A stretch of 64,000 bases of DNA, from positions 62,001-126,000 of the forward strand of contig JAKTTT010000002.1 of the NCBI GenBank assembly GCA_030581615.1, read 5' to 3'. The translations under genes were made by a program, and so were the position numbers. The notes beneath the pieces were generated by a model, which did not search any database, was not told where the DNA came from, and saw only the letters and a list, made by a program, of their open reading frames with translations. Positions 30,365 through 41,975 of the stretch are shown here, one piece after another. The stretch comes from Alloascoidea africana (taxonomy: Eukaryota; Ascomycota; Alloascoideomycetes; Alloascoideales; Alloascoideaceae). Position 1 is the first letter of the stretch. Every line of letters begins with the position of its first letter.

Positions 30365-32989
30365 ATGGACCTTAATGCTGAGGAGCAGCCCCTTGGTCTC
30401 GCTAGCTCTTATAACCACCACCCAGAGGACTCTGCCCAACGCGCTCTCCCCTTCCACAGCCCAAACAACAAAAATTCAGACAACTGTTACTTCACCACTG
30501 ATGACGATAACAGCAATATTTATGACCAGTATGCCGACACCCGTTTCGACATTCATACACGCGACTCCCAGCTAACCGCCGACACGCTCATGGACAATTT
30601 CGAAGACTTTGTGGATGAAGATCCCTTCGACTACGTTTCGTCCCCTCCTCCCGAGGACATAAAACCTCATTATTTGTACGCCCTTTACGACTTTATAGCT
30701 ACAGACCCTTCTCATGCCACAACTATAAAAGATGATGAACTTGTTCTTTTGGACGATTCGGATTCCTACTGGTGGCTGATAAACAACCTTCGAGATAACT
30801 CTATTGGGTTTGTCCCTGCAGAAGCCATAGAAATGCCCCAAGAGAGGCTGGCTAGACTCAACAGATGGAAAAATGAGCAAACTGAGAGACTCGGTAAAGA
30901 AAGCTCTGTCGATATTGACATGAGCCTTAGCCCTGGCGAAGACCATGGCGAAGACCATGGGGAGATAACCAGCGGTTCGGGCTCTCAGTTAAGTTCTGTG
31001 GGTACGCCGAAACGGACAAATGATAATTCTAGGTCGGTCCAGTTCTCCAGTCCCATTTATTTTTCGGCTTCCGATGACGAGCGGCATTACACAAGCGGAG
31101 ATGAGCTACATGGCTCAGATCTCTCTGATAGCGATGAAGAGGAAGATGGTGTGGATGATTTGGATGATGTTGAGCAGCAGCTACAGTATGAACATGTTGA
31201 GGAGGAAGACTTGAAACAAAACATCTCTAATGAGCCAGAAACTCCAATTGAGCCAACAACTTTTGACAGTGTTTCCCAGGAGAAAAACTTGTCCCCCAAT
31301 ATAGCCGATGACAGCTTATGTTCTCTTGAGGCGGACCTAGACAGACAACTCGATTTTATATCATGCCAACTGGAAAAGTTCAAAACATTTGAACAGCAAA
31401 AACCTTTGAAAACTTCAATTTCCAATTCAACAATCACAGCGCATAATGCCACCATTTTCCAATCTTCTCTGTCTGAGCCTCCATCAGGCCAACAGGGTCA
31501 AGAGGCCGCTGAGATGGAACCAGAATCTTCATTTCTCGGACTTGATGAACGTCCACATACACCAAGTGCGCAAATAGGAAGCGAACCCGATGGTACAGTC
31601 AAGTTATCAAATTCTACAGCAAACTCCAATTTTTCATTAACGAGGACATCTTTGGACTCCCAGTGTAGAGAAGATAATGACTTATTAATTTCCCCACCTA
31701 TTGACTACCCTAACAAAAATTTCTCACCTGAACGCCTAAAAGAGCTGTCTGGATCGAAGGAGTCGCCGACCCGGCCCGATTCAAATACGACACCTGTGGA
31801 ACGTTATGGCCCTGTCAATCCAAGATCAAGCGTTGTTGTAACCAGCGCAGCTCCTCTCATCCACTATGACATACCTGTTGTAAACTCTTTATCAAAATCT
31901 GAAAGAGGAGACGACGACACCGAGGTTGCGCTCCGACCATTATCCCTTCTCGGCCATTCGAGAGATATTTCATCCTCTTCAACATTTGGGGCTACAACCG
32001 GCCAAGCAATGAAAAGGAGCAGAACTCCTTCGCCACTTCAATTCCAGTCTCATGAAGAGACAAACGAATTGCTTTTGCGAACCATATTTCGAACACACTC
32101 CCAGACTCATAGAGCGGCGCTGCAAAAGGGAAACAGAAACTGGTCTTCCTCGTCAACGACTACAGACCAGCAATCTTTGGATCATGACGGCACTAAACAG
32201 GATGACTCTGCTGCAACACTCTCCAGCACTACCAAATGGGCGAATCTGCAAAAGGGATCAGGAGAGAGCAAACGATTTTTTCCAACCATTGTGGACGCCG
32301 ATTTGCCGCGCAGATCTTCTGCTCGAATTCTACCCAGATACATTGATGGAGAGGAAAGCATTCAGGGAGACGTCGAGTTGCAATCCCTGCCAAAGCCCGT
32401 TGAAGAGATAGAAGAGTATAGACAGACGAGCTTTCGAAACATGGCTTCTCCAAGCGAAGGCAGTTTCCGGCGAATGTCATGTACAAGTACGAGCATGACA
32501 AGGTCTCCTGATGTCATTAGCATTTGTGAGTTTTCCACGCCTATTTTACATAATTCCCCACTTTTGCACCAGCAGCGGAAATACGAGAAAGACAGTGGCA
32601 ATGTCTCATTGTTCATGACTGGTGCTGGGTCCAAGACCAATGCGAATAACAATGGCTCCAGAGATACGTACCAATGCGAAAGAAATAATGATAAATTACT
32701 GCCGGCTTCCTACCCACGAAGAACATTTTCACAACAGAGTAATCTCTCAAATGTGTCCTCAAGCACAACAATAGTCTCTAGTCAGACGTGTCTCATCGAC
32801 AAGTCGGACGACCAAAGCAGTATTGCCATGTTCACCGGAAAAGGTTATGCCCCTAATGGCTGTGACGCTTCACAAACAGAGCTCGATATCCATCCCTTGA
32901 TATCCAAAGGTTATAAACAACTTTTTGAAGCAATTAATATGCTAGACGAGTACATTGGCTCCTTACTTGAGAAAACACCAGTTCTTTAG
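30365..32989 (+). CDS. BUD14: Bud14/Tea4-type SH3 protein, Glc7 regulator
   Basis: 874 residues from the ATG at 30365; an in-frame TTG codon upstream is not a credible start. One SH3 domain at about residues 102-158 (YLYALYDF ... SYWWLINNL ... GFVPAEAIE) is followed by the family extension ERLARLNRWKNEQTERL. Shortly after comes RSVQF (223-227), fitting the RVxF type PP1-docking motif used by Bud14/Tea4 to bind Glc7. The rest is acidic and Ser-rich, ending in a short helical segment (GYKQLFEAINMLDEYIGSLLEK). Bud14 with Glc7 acts at polarity sites in bud-site selection, dynein control and formin (Bnr1) displacement. A tandem GEDHGEDHGE duplication precedes the docking motif. Confidence 0.85.
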   Translation: MDLNAEEQPLGLASSYNHHPEDSAQRALPFHSPNNKNSDNCYFTTDDDNSNIYDQYADTRFDIHTRDSQLTADTLMDNFEDFVDEDPFDYVSSPPPEDIKPHYLYALYDFIATDPSHATTIKDDELVLLDDSDSYWWLINNLRDNSIGFVPAEAIEMPQERLARLNRWKNEQTERLGKESSVDIDMSLSPGEDHGEDHGEITSGSGSQLSSVGTPKRTNDNSRSVQFSSPIYFSASDDERHYTSGDELHGSDLSDSDEEEDGVDDLDDVEQQLQYEHVEEEDLKQNISNEPETPIEPTTFDSVSQEKNLSPNIADDSLCSLEADLDRQLDFISCQLEKFKTFEQQKPLKTSISNSTITAHNATIFQSSLSEPPSGQQGQEAAEMEPESSFLGLDERPHTPSAQIGSEPDGTVKLSNSTANSNFSLTRTSLDSQCREDNDLLISPPIDYPNKNFSPERLKELSGSKESPTRPDSNTTPVERYGPVNPRSSVVVTSAAPLIHYDIPVVNSLSKSERGDDDTEVALRPLSLLGHSRDISSSSTFGATTGQAMKRSRTPSPLQFQSHEETNELLLRTIFRTHSQTHRAALQKGNRNWSSSSTTTDQQSLDHDGTKQDDSAATLSSTTKWANLQKGSGESKRFFPTIVDADLPRRSSARILPRYIDGEESIQGDVELQSLPKPVEEIEEYRQTSFRNMASPSEGSFRRMSCTSTSMTRSPDVISICEFSTPILHNSPLLHQQRKYEKDSGNVSLFMTGAGSKTNANNNGSRDTYQCERNNDKLLPASYPRRTFSQQSNLSNVSSSTTIVSSQTCLIDKSDDQSSIAMFTGKGYAPNGCDASQTELDIHPLISKGYKQLFEAINMLDEYIGSLLEKTPVL

Positions 32990-33543
32990 TTCCTTTTCTT
33001 GCATTTGCCTTTTTAGTTTTGTGTTTAAGCTCATACTGGTTTTGTTCTTATTTAACCATTTTATGTCCTTTCCCAAATGGATATCTCCTTTTTGATATTC
33101 CATCTTGTAACGCTTTTTATTTTATGTACTACCCTATATATTTCCTCCATTCAACGATCAAGTTCCCATTCTCCTAAATTTTGCTTCTTCAAATCGCATC
33201 GAGTAAACACCCATACGTCTCTTTGGGCTTCTCCTTAAGTAAGCAGGGTAACACATTTTTGCTGTTCGCCGTAAATGATTTCAAAATGGTGGATGAAAAA
33301 AAAAAAAATCTTTTGGCAGGAGTTGTTCACTAAGGCCTGGTACTGAACCATAATCAAGGAACACAAAAGAAATATTTTGGTTCCAGACCTCGAAACTGTA
33401 GGAAAAGCATTGTGTTTTCTTGACTATTGTTTGTTTGGTTTGGTATTCAAAGAATTGAACACGACAGATCAGCAATAACTGGATCAGACATCAGGAATCA
33501 TCAAGGACAGACAAAACAACAGATAAAAACAAATCTACTCACA
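32990..33543. other. Intergenic: BUD14 3' end and KAP104 promoter
   Basis: 554 bp, pyrimidine-rich after BUD14, with a 10-12 bp A run near 33298. No gene seen. Confidence 0.4.
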
Positions 33544-36500
33544 ATGTCAGCCACATGGAGCCCTCAACCTGAATCTTTAGCACAGCTAAAAGCCGTCATT
33601 TCAAGCTCTCTTTCTCAGAATGCTCTTGATCGTCGACAGGCCCTAGATGTAGGTGTTTGTGTTATTCTTGTTTCTCATCTCCATCTTCATTACAAGGGCT
33701 TGAGCTCTTTGATCCCTGGCACATATTCAAATCTAGTTTTGATTCGCATTCACATTGAGATATACATGATACTAACCATAATGGGCATTTTGTTTTCCAT
33801 GATGTAGGCACTGGAGCAAGCAAAGAGTCAACCTGATTTTGACAACTATCTGTTGTACATGCTCGTCTTTGCAACCGATTCTGAGCTGCAACTTCGAGCC
33901 TCAGCAGGACTTTTGCTGAAGAACAAGGTGCATTCCCTTTCATTTGAACAATCTTTGGAACAGGTTCAGGAATATTTGAAGAGTCAAATCCTAAATGGTT
34001 TAACCGATTCAAACAACCTAATCAGAAACATCACAGGAACAGTCATAACCACCTTGTTTACCCATTATGGTGTTCAAGGATGGCCACAAATTTTGCCACA
34101 GCTTATGAGTCTGGTCGACTCTCCACAACAACAGCAGAACCAAGAAGCTTCGAGAGAAGGAGCTTTGTCTGCATTGGCCAAAATATGTGAAGATAGCAGT
34201 GCTATTCTCGATTCAGAGTACAATGGAGAGCGCCCTCTTGAGTTTATGATCCCCAAATTTCTCCAATTCACGGGTGCAGAGGATGCTAAAATCAGGGCTC
34301 TTAGCTTACAATGTTTGAACCAGTTCATCTTGTTGAAAACCCAAAGCCTCTTTGTACATCTTGATGTTTTTCTAAATCGGCTGTTTGAGTTGGCAACAGA
34401 TTCGAATGTAGAGGTTAAGCAACACGTTTGTATTGCATTGGCCCAACTCTTGGATGTGCGAGCAGACAAAATCTTACCCCATTTGGAAGGAGTCATAAGC
34501 TATTCTCTACACACTGTGAAGGATACAAACGAGGAGTTGGCTCTTGAAGCATGTAAAATTTTGTTGGCCCTAAGCGAATCAAAAATTCCAAAAGAGACTA
34601 TAGAACCACACTTGGCCAAGATTGTCCCCACGCTTCTGAAAACTATGGTATACTCGGAGATGGAGATTTTCCAGATGAAGGCTTTGGAAGAGGACGATGC
34701 AGAGAAGGAAGATCGGATTGAAGATATCAGACCCACAAATGCCAGGGCCAAAAATGCACATGGAACTCAACAGAACCAGTTTGAGAACAACGGATCAAAC
34801 TCTACAGATGAATCAAGACTGAGCAGTTTAGAAGATGAAGATGATGATGATGATGACGATGATGATGACTTTGATGATGACCTTTCACAGTGGAATCTAC
34901 GAAAATGCTCAGCTGCTTCGCTTGACGTATTTTCTTCAATTCTACCAACTTCAGTTTTGGAGATTTCACTACCACACTTGAAAGAGAAATTCGTCAGTGA
35001 TGAGTGGCCTGTAAGAGAGGCTGCGATCTTAGCATTTGGTGCAATTGCTGAAGGCTGCGTGGATCTTGCTGCTCCACAGTTGCCCGCCATGATCCCGTAC
35101 CTCGTGAACGCATTGGACGACTCAGAAGCCGCCGTCCGACAAATTGCTTGCTGGACCTTGTCAAGATATGCTCAATGGTTATGCAATCAGGTAGTTGAAC
35201 AAGGTGAGCATTCAAATTACTTTGTTCCTGTGCTCCAAGCGTTAATGAAATCGGGTTTGGACAGAAATAAAAAAGTCCAAGAGTCTGCTTGTAGCGGACT
35301 TGCTGGATTAATTGAGCTTGCTGGAGAGCTATTGAAAGGTTACATTGAACCTCTTTTACAGCACTTTGTCGTTTGCTTTCAACGCTACAAAACCAAGAAT
35401 TTGATTATTCTTTACGATGCAGTGCAAACATTTGTCGAAAGAGTTGGCAGCTCTTTGTCAGAAAAAGATGAGTATGTAAACCTTTTATTGCCCCCATTGA
35501 TTGATAAATGGGGGAAATTACATGACGATGATAGAGATTTATGGCCTTTGCTCGAATGTTTGTCCTCGGTTGCCGCTGCTCTTGGACAAAAGTTTGCTCC
35601 ATATGCTGTGCCCGTTTACCAAAGAGCAATTACCATTCTTGCAAACTGCATTATTCAGGATCAACAATGCGATACGAGCCCCGAGATTGAGCCTCCAGAG
35701 AAGGACTTTATCATTACAACTGTAGACTTGATCGATGGTCTTGTTCAAGGACTAGGAGAGATTTCAAGTGATTTGATAAGATCTACAGAACAGACTCTGA
35801 GCTCGCCAATTCCCATAACGATTCAGGACAAGGCTGCTGGAACAACGCTTATGGAGTTACTACTGTTTTGCTTCCGAGACTCTGTTGAGGAAGTGAGACA
35901 GTCTGCCTATGCGCTCATGGGAGACTTGACTATCAACGTCTTTGGCACAATAGTTGCACCATATGTAAACGAGGTTATTTATGCAATTACAAACGAGCCA
36001 GACTTAAGGAGTAGAAACCTCAGTCCTGTTTGCAACAATGCCATATGGGTTCTTGGGGAACTGAGCCTGAAGTTGGATACCTCTATGGAACCATATTTGG
36101 GCTCTCTGATAGGCTTTCTTCTTCCCGTTTTACAAGAAGAAGGCAACGGACAAGAAACTGTTCTTGAAAATGCAGCAATTACAATTGGACGACTTGGCAT
36201 CTCGTGTCCCAATACAATGTCTCAACACTTGGCACAGTTTGCAGAAAAATGGTGTATAAGGATAAGAGACATTGAAGAAAACTCTGAAAAAGACACTGCA
36301 TTCCAGGGAATGTGCAACATGCTCATGACAAATCCTCCGGCGATAACCGCAAATAACACAAAATACACCACCTTGGCGTTGTTTATCGATTGTGTTGGAA
36401 GATATGAACATCCAAGTGCAGAGTTAAAAGAGATGCTTCACAAAGTTTTGGTTGGGTTTAAAGAATACCTTGGCTCTAACTTTGAAGCTCGTGTTCTGGG

Positions 36501-36552
36501 ACTTTTGGATCCACAAGTTTCAGGGAGAGTCAGGATGGAGTACGGGATATAA
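33544..36552 (+). CDS. KAP104: Karyopherin Kap104 (transportin), two exons
   Basis: Exon 1 33544-33648 (35 codons, MSATWSPQPESLAQL); intron 33649-33807 with donor GTAGGT, a perfect TACTAAC branch (33773) and acceptor GTAG; exon 2 33808-36552; total 949 residues. HEAT repeats run throughout. The acidic loop of transportins is at 34830-34890 (a run of about 15 Asp/Glu) followed by the family signature SQWNLRKCSAASLDV. The C-terminus GLLDPQVSGRVRMEYGI is also family-like. Kap104 imports PY-NLS cargoes such as the mRNA-binding proteins Nab2 and Hrp1; the acidic loop releases cargo on RanGTP binding. An early intron close to the start codon is common in yeast genes. Confidence 0.95.
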
Positions 36553-37645
36553 TTGCACACATGGGTTCGTATCCATTAAATCTCTGGCAGTTGAATGGAT
36601 ATCATCAGAAATTGAATTCGGAGAATCCAAGAAGTTATACATAGAGTCTTTTTTAAACCCCACTAAAGATTTAATCTGTTGTGAAGCCCAAAGTCTTACT
36701 TTACAATACTAGCTTATATCTTTTTCCTTGTTTTTTTTTTATCCTTCTGTTTTGTTACATAGTATAGTGAGGTACATTTTATATAGCATACATAGTTGGT
36801 TTCTGTTGATCTAATACTTTTTTCGCGATTCCTATATATGCGCTCTTACTACCTACCGGTTTTGTACAAAGTTGTGTAAAGTCCATGCCTGGCGAATCAC
36901 GATGAAAACCTGCTACAGGCGAGCTCAACGCAAGCTTGGACCTAATAATGGTTTGAAATAGAAATATTCTGTGGCATCCAAAGCAAAGTACATGGTTTTG
37001 TTTTTTGAACAGCCATCATTCTATTATTTAGCCACGCATTTACATTTTGCCGAGTTGAAAAGTTTCTGATCTTTAGGTTGGTATTTGTTCTTTCCTTTAG
37101 CATTGCAAGGAAGCCCACAATGACACAGGTCAACCCCGTTATTTGTGCTGAAGGATGAGAAATACCAACTTTTGAAGCCACTTTTTTTGGTCAATCATTT
37201 CACAAGATCATGGCATATGATGAAAAGCCAAATTAGTTCCCTTTTGATAAAATATTCAAGTAATTGCGTGGGTAAATCGATGCTTAATAAAAAGAAAAAA
37301 AAAAAAAAAATAGGAGACATAAATTGCTGGTTTATATTATGTGCTTTAACCGGCACCCAAACGGAGCATAATATTCGCAGTATTTACCAAAACTCTTTCT
37401 TGGTTCCATATACACACTAAATTAAAGACACTAAACTTTTCAATCCAGAAAAAAACGCTAAATATATAGAATCGCGGTTGCTTTGACTCAGTTTTGGAAA
37501 GCATTGTAGATGATACGTTGAAAATATATTCAGAGCTAGGGACATGATTTTTGGATTTCATTTTAAACCTTCTTTTTTTTTTTGTTCGTTTTATTAATAT
37601 TACTATTATTTGTCATCATCATTATCTTGTTACAATTGTTCCCAC
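36553..37645. other. Convergent intergenic region KAP104 / p24 gene
   Basis: 1.09 kb between convergent 3' ends with T runs and an A run of about 16 (37295-37311). A minus-strand frame around 36942-37181 lacks an ATG or a usable acceptor, so it is not called. Nothing else seen. Confidence 0.4.
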
Positions 37646-38302
37646 TTAAACTACTTGTTTTCGAGATCCAGTGAAAAACAGTTGAACAATAGTTACTTGC
37701 AAGGCGCTCATGCTAACCATCAAGATCACCTCAAATATTGAAAAATAATAGATTCTAGATTCTGTTGACTGAACAGTGGACTGATTTCTATTGTTTCGTG
37801 TCTTGTAGTGTTGTAAATGCCTCAAAAGATTAAGCACTTTTTCTTTCAGAGAATCAATGCTGGTCTCCATAGAATCAACCTCTTTCTTCACAGCATCCGA
37901 TGCCTGTGTAGGCAACTCAGCCTTGACATCGCTCATTGAGCTTTCAAAGTTGAGTTCAAAATCGACAACTTTGGTTGCAAACGTTGAGAGGTCATTGTTG
38001 AAACAAAACTCGTATTCGCCGGGTTGGTTCCCTGTAAAGACAAACTCGCTCTGTTGTTGCTTCTCGCCAACATCAATCATGCTCCCATCAGGACCTCTAA
38101 TGTGATAGTTGATATCAAACGATCCACCGGACTGCACTGAAAAATAGAACCCGACCTTTGTTCCTGGCTTATAAACAAGGCCGTAGTAGCATTGCTTCTC
38201 CTGTGGTTCAAGTACGATCGTGAGCGCGGTTGCGTTGACATAAACCGCCACAAAAGCGAGAACCGCCATAATTGACGATAAAATGTGTGATCTCGGTAGC
38301 AT
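37646..38302 (-). CDS. p24 family ER-Golgi cargo receptor, gamma type (Erp)
   Basis: 218 residues from the ATG at 38302 (MLPRSHILSSIMAVLAFVAVYVNATALT), which places a signal peptide at the N-terminus; the longer open frame has no upstream ATG. The GOLD domain begins ALTIVLEPQEKQCYYGLVYKPG with the paired cysteine later in GEYEFCFNN, then DFELNF, a coiled-coil (DAVKKEVDSMETSIDSLKEKVLNLL) and one transmembrane helix (IFEVILMVSMSALQVTIVQLFF) with cytosolic tail TGSRKQVV. The order and FDINYHIRGPDG block fit the gamma (Erp2/3/4) branch. p24 proteins form hetero-oligomers in COPII/COPI vesicles and help sort GPI-anchored cargo. The tail lacks a KKXX signal. Confidence 0.88.
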   Translation of the reverse strand: MLPRSHILSSIMAVLAFVAVYVNATALTIVLEPQEKQCYYGLVYKPGTKVGFYFSVQSGGSFDINYHIRGPDGSMIDVGEKQQQSEFVFTGNQPGEYEFCFNNDLSTFATKVVDFELNFESSMSDVKAELPTQASDAVKKEVDSMETSIDSLKEKVLNLLRHLQHYKTRNNRNQSTVQSTESRIYYFSIFEVILMVSMSALQVTIVQLFFTGSRKQVV

Positions 38303-38407
38303 CTTGATATTCTGACCCCTCACTATGCTATACTGTCGGATATTCTTCTCTCCGTATTCGGGAAACAAGGCTCGGATCAAGTCTTTGAAGGCCACGTCGT
38401 TAGCGAG

Positions 38408-38659
38408 CTAAAAGAACAACCCAACCGCGTTCACAACTGAATCGGTTGTGCACGTGATACTCGTCAGAGTGGTTAGCGTGAGGAGGGTAACTGGCTCCAC
38501 TAGTACAAGGACAGCTAGCTCTGTGAAGAGCATAATCAGAAAAAGAATGATTAGATAGAACAGAAAGTTTAGTGTAAATAGACCAGGCGCTGTAATACAA
38601 ACGGTAAAAAATAACAATAAAGATGGAACAGAAATGTGAGGTTCAAAACTAGTTGTCAT
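38408..38659 (-). CDS. Possible 83-residue membrane protein
   Basis: ATG-started ORF (MTTSFEPHISVPSLLLFF) on the same strand as the p24 gene and 105 bp upstream of its start. The first ~55 residues form one or two strongly hydrophobic helices; the rest is Thr/Leu-rich. I recognise no family. It lies in the p24 promoter, so it may be chance. Confidence 0.3.
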   Translation of the reverse strand: MTTSFEPHISVPSLLLFFTVCITAPGLFTLNFLFYLIILFLIMLFTELAVLVLVEPVTLLTLTTLTSITCTTDSVVNAVGLFF

Positions 38660-39112
38660 TTGAAAGTGATTTGTGATTGGTTATGCTGCGTAATTATTGA
38701 GCGTTTTGGATGGGATAATTAAGACAATGTATCTCATCAATACTTTGTAAAGGGCTTATCAAATGAAGCAGTGTGTGTTGTGTGGTTTCCAATTCTAGAG
38801 TAACATTTTAAATATTGGGACGAGCTTTTGTTGATTGAATCCTTTAAAAGGATTTCATTGGTGAAACTTTTTGGATACTTCAGGATCCACCAGAAGAGAG
38901 ATTTCTATAGAAGCGATGAGAACAATTGGTCTTCTTTTCCAAAACAGATTTTTGACTTTGCTTTTATCTTTAATATGTCATTTGCTATTGCTCAGATGAC
39001 ACCAAAATTCATTTTTTCCCGCTTTAGATGGAGTAGATCTTGATCAGTAAATCGCTTGTGGACGTCCAAGAAGGTCAAAGAAACTGTTATCAATCTTGGG
39101 CAAGGCAATTTC

Positions 39113-39250
39113 TTAGATTCCAGTTCTGTAATGCTGTTCTAGTCTGAGCCGTTTTGAAAGTTTATAGGGTCTCTTGCTTTTCGAAGCTGTCATGAGATGA
39201 GGCTCATCTTCAGGAACGGCCTTTTTTTTACGATCCTGTTTGTTACTCAT
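39113..39250 (-). CDS. Possible 45-residue basic micro-protein
   Basis: ATG ORF too short for standard tracks: MSNKQDRKKKAVPEDEP, then a Lys/Arg-rich half ending KLSKRLRLEQHYRTGI. The composition looks like a real small basic protein, such as a ribosome- or nucleus-associated factor, but no family is recognised and it could be one exon of a spliced gene. Confidence 0.3.
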   Translation of the reverse strand: MSNKQDRKKKAVPEDEPHLMTASKSKRPYKLSKRLRLEQHYRTGI

Positions 39251-39878
39251 CTTGCATCAAAATGAACAAGGATATTGAAAACAATTAGAGAATCCCAGCA
39301 GGCAAACAATTCCAGATAGAAATCTAAACTTTTTCTTTTTTTGGTCTTTTGACCTTGACAAGTCGTAACTTTAAGAATACGAATTAGACCCTTCAAAAGA
39401 CATTGAGATGAGGTTTAAATCAGAAAGATCAATGGTGCTTATGAGAAAAAGCGTGGCTTTGTGTCGATTGAGAGCTTGGCAGTTGCCTTTGCCAGAAAAG
39501 TAACAGATAAATATTTGAAGTAGATTGTGTAGCACGTTTAAAGTTTTCATTATCATATAATAAATCGGTTCTAAAATCCCCATTCACCTGTGTTATATAG
39601 TCATGATTAGTATGTACAGTTCCCACTATTCTAACGTTAAGTAGCCTAGTTGATACTAACAAGAAGACTTCATTAAACTATGCTGTTAAGTTATGTTGTT
39701 ATTCATATCTAGAGAAACATATAGACACCTCCCAGCTTTCAATATGTACGATACATCATACAAACAAGCTATATCAAACGATCCAATCGGTCATATATCT
39801 TATTTGCAATTATGGTTCATGGTGAAACGAATAGTAACGTTTTTTTGGCTTAGCTCTGGTTACTATCGTATATCAACT
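39251..39878. other. AT-rich spacer downstream of the DHA1 transporter
   Basis: Short ORFs only, with no ATG-supported protein-like frame. A TACTAAT...ACACAG string near 39590-39615 on the minus strand resembles an intron end but has no clear flanking exons. Confidence 0.35.
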
Positions 39879-41975
39879 TTAACTCGACGATCTGATTGTG
39901 CTCAATTTTGATTTTAAAGAAGCGACACCTTTACGATTCAACTTTGTCTCTAGCAATCTCGCTTCTTTCTCTCTTTGTTGCTGTAACCTTGCCAAATTCT
40001 TTTGATCCCTTTTCGCCTGTTCTTTTTCCATTCGTCGGTTTGCCCAAAGTCGCAATCTTTCACCATAAAAATACACAAAAACAGGGAAGGGGAAGCCAAG
40101 TAAAAGACTGATAAATGCACACATGGTATTCCCCCATCCGTAACCCATTTTATCATACATGAGGTTCCCAAAAAGTGGGAAGGCAAATCCAAAGAGAGAT
40201 CTAAAAACGGCTGCGGAAGCCACTGAAGAAGCGCTGAATCTGTTGTTCATATCTATAAGGTAGTTCTGGATTGTTTGGAAAACAGCAACCAAGGAAATCG
40301 CAAATATGGCCGAACCTATAGAAGGCATGATCCAGTGTAGATGCTTCTCAGCCGACCATCCAAACCAAATAAGCCCCACTGGTGTTAAAATACCGGAGGA
40401 AATAAGACATGGGATTCGGTACTCGGGCTTTGGAACCCCACCGTTTTTCGCAGTCAATGTGTCATAGACGTAACCAACAGCCCAAGTCCAGAAAACGATT
40501 CCTATTGCATAGCCAATTCCCATAGGTATAAACATGAGTCCGCTTATTCCCGTACTAAAGCCATAAACAACACCAAAAATTCCAGGGAAAGTTGTAATCA
40601 TCAGGTACATAAACCCATAAACAAAGGCCATGAAAGATCCCAATCCAATGATCATAGGATGAGTACATAGCAGAATGATAGGTCTTGTCATGTTTAACCA
40701 AAACAGTGAAAGGGCAGTTTCACCATTTGCAATTTCGTAAACCGATTTTAGATGAGGGTTCCCTGTTTTCTTACGGAGTGTTTCAGCTTTCATCTTCAAC
40801 AATGTTGGAGCATAGGTTTCTTCATAAAACAATACTCCGACAATTGCAACAACACCGCTCATGATGACAAGCACCCAAAAGCACCATCTCCAACCGCATT
40901 CCTGTGCAACAAATCCAGCAATAACGGGGGCCAGTATTGGTCCAAAAGTGGGTCCGAGACTGAAAAAGGCCATTGCGACGTTTCTCTGCTGGTCGGTGAA
41001 CAGATCTGCCAGGACTCCAGCACCAATTGAAAGAGGCGGCGCCCCTGCCATTCCACCAAGAAATCTGAATATTATCAGCTGGGCCAAAGTCTGAGACAGA
41101 GCACAACCCACGCTGAACCCAACCATTGTGACAATAGAGACGTTAAGGACGATTTTGCGTCCGTACATTTCTGACAGGGGAGCGGCAAACAGAGGACATA
41201 TGGCCCATGCAAGGACAAAGATGGAGACGACCAAGGACGACACCACAGTGCTGGTAATATTGAAGTGCTCACTAATTTCGGCCATTGCAGGAGACAGAAT
41301 AGAAGAAGCCACCGGTGAGATTCCCGTATAGATTGTTACAATTGCAGTTGCCAACACTTTTCTTTTAAAAGGCCAGTTGCGTGGATTGTTGGGGTCATCG
41401 GGTCCATCCCATGTCACCAGTTCATGATCCAAATCCCTAAATTCCAATCCATCGTCTTTGCTTGGTAAACCGGCCTCTCCCAAATCTTTCGAGTAGCTTT
41501 TAGTAGAACTTTCTGCTTTTTCAAAGTTCTTGCCATTTAGGTTTTCCTCGTCTTCTAGTCCCTCATTTTCAATCGCGGCTGCTCTTGTGGAGTAAACAGA
41601 TAGAATGGTTTGTCTCGTTGCACTTCTCCGGAGTTGCATTTCATCCTTTGACAAATCCCCATGAAGATCATACTCGGTTAGTCCGGTGGGATCCGCATCG
41701 TCGAAAGTCGCTCTACTTATTATCCTGTCTAGCAGTTTATGATGGTTATGTAGAGAAGAGCCGGCGCTTAGGCTTGTATCGTCGATATATTCATGGGAAG
41801 GCACGTACGAAAGAGGTTTTTCTTCTTCTTCTTCTTCTTCCTCCTCTGTGCTTGTGCTTGCGCTTCCATTCTCCTCCCGTTGGTCTTTCTCTAGGGTCTC
41901 AGAATTTCTCGAGCTATTATTATTGTATTCGTTATTATTATTATCATTGTGGTTAGGATGGTTTTGTACGGTCAT
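39879..41975 (-). CDS. MFS drug:H+ antiporter, DHA1 family (Tpo/Yhk8-like)
   Basis: 698 residues. A ~190-residue cytosolic N-terminus is hydrophilic (Asn-rich start, a run of nine Glu) and ends in VTWDGPDDPNNPRNWPFKRK, the DHA1 signature just before TM1. Twelve hydrophobic segments follow; motif A is PLSEMYGRK between TM2 and TM3, and GPTFGPILAPVIAGFV marks TM5 (antiporter motif C). The loop after TM6 is basic. The C-terminus is a Lys/Arg/Glu-rich helix. Such proteins export polyamines or drugs at the plasma membrane. Substrate cannot be told from sequence. The long acidic N-terminus is typical of regulated Tpo-type transporters. Confidence 0.88.
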   Translation of the reverse strand: MTVQNHPNHNDNNNNEYNNNSSRNSETLEKDQREENGSASTSTEEEEEEEEEKPLSYVPSHEYIDDTSLSAGSSLHNHHKLLDRIISRATFDDADPTGLTEYDLHGDLSKDEMQLRRSATRQTILSVYSTRAAAIENEGLEDEENLNGKNFEKAESSTKSYSKDLGEAGLPSKDDGLEFRDLDHELVTWDGPDDPNNPRNWPFKRKVLATAIVTIYTGISPVASSILSPAMAEISEHFNITSTVVSSLVVSIFVLAWAICPLFAAPLSEMYGRKIVLNVSIVTMVGFSVGCALSQTLAQLIIFRFLGGMAGAPPLSIGAGVLADLFTDQQRNVAMAFFSLGPTFGPILAPVIAGFVAQECGWRWCFWVLVIMSGVVAIVGVLFYEETYAPTLLKMKAETLRKKTGNPHLKSVYEIANGETALSLFWLNMTRPIILLCTHPMIIGLGSFMAFVYGFMYLMITTFPGIFGVVYGFSTGISGLMFIPMGIGYAIGIVFWTWAVGYVYDTLTAKNGGVPKPEYRIPCLISSGILTPVGLIWFGWSAEKHLHWIMPSIGSAIFAISLVAVFQTIQNYLIDMNNRFSASSVASAAVFRSLFGFAFPLFGNLMYDKMGYGWGNTMCAFISLLLGFPFPVFVYFYGERLRLWANRRMEKEQAKRDQKNLARLQQQREKEARLLETKLNRKGVASLKSKLSTIRSSS

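Noticed and set aside
36942-37181. 79-codon minus frame with a hydrophobic start
   Set aside because: No ATG, a stop just upstream, and no usable acceptor to join an upstream exon.
39429-39662. 77-codon minus frame with TACTAAT...ACACAG inside
   Set aside because: Starts at TTG, no ATG, and no convincing exon pair for the intron-like signals.
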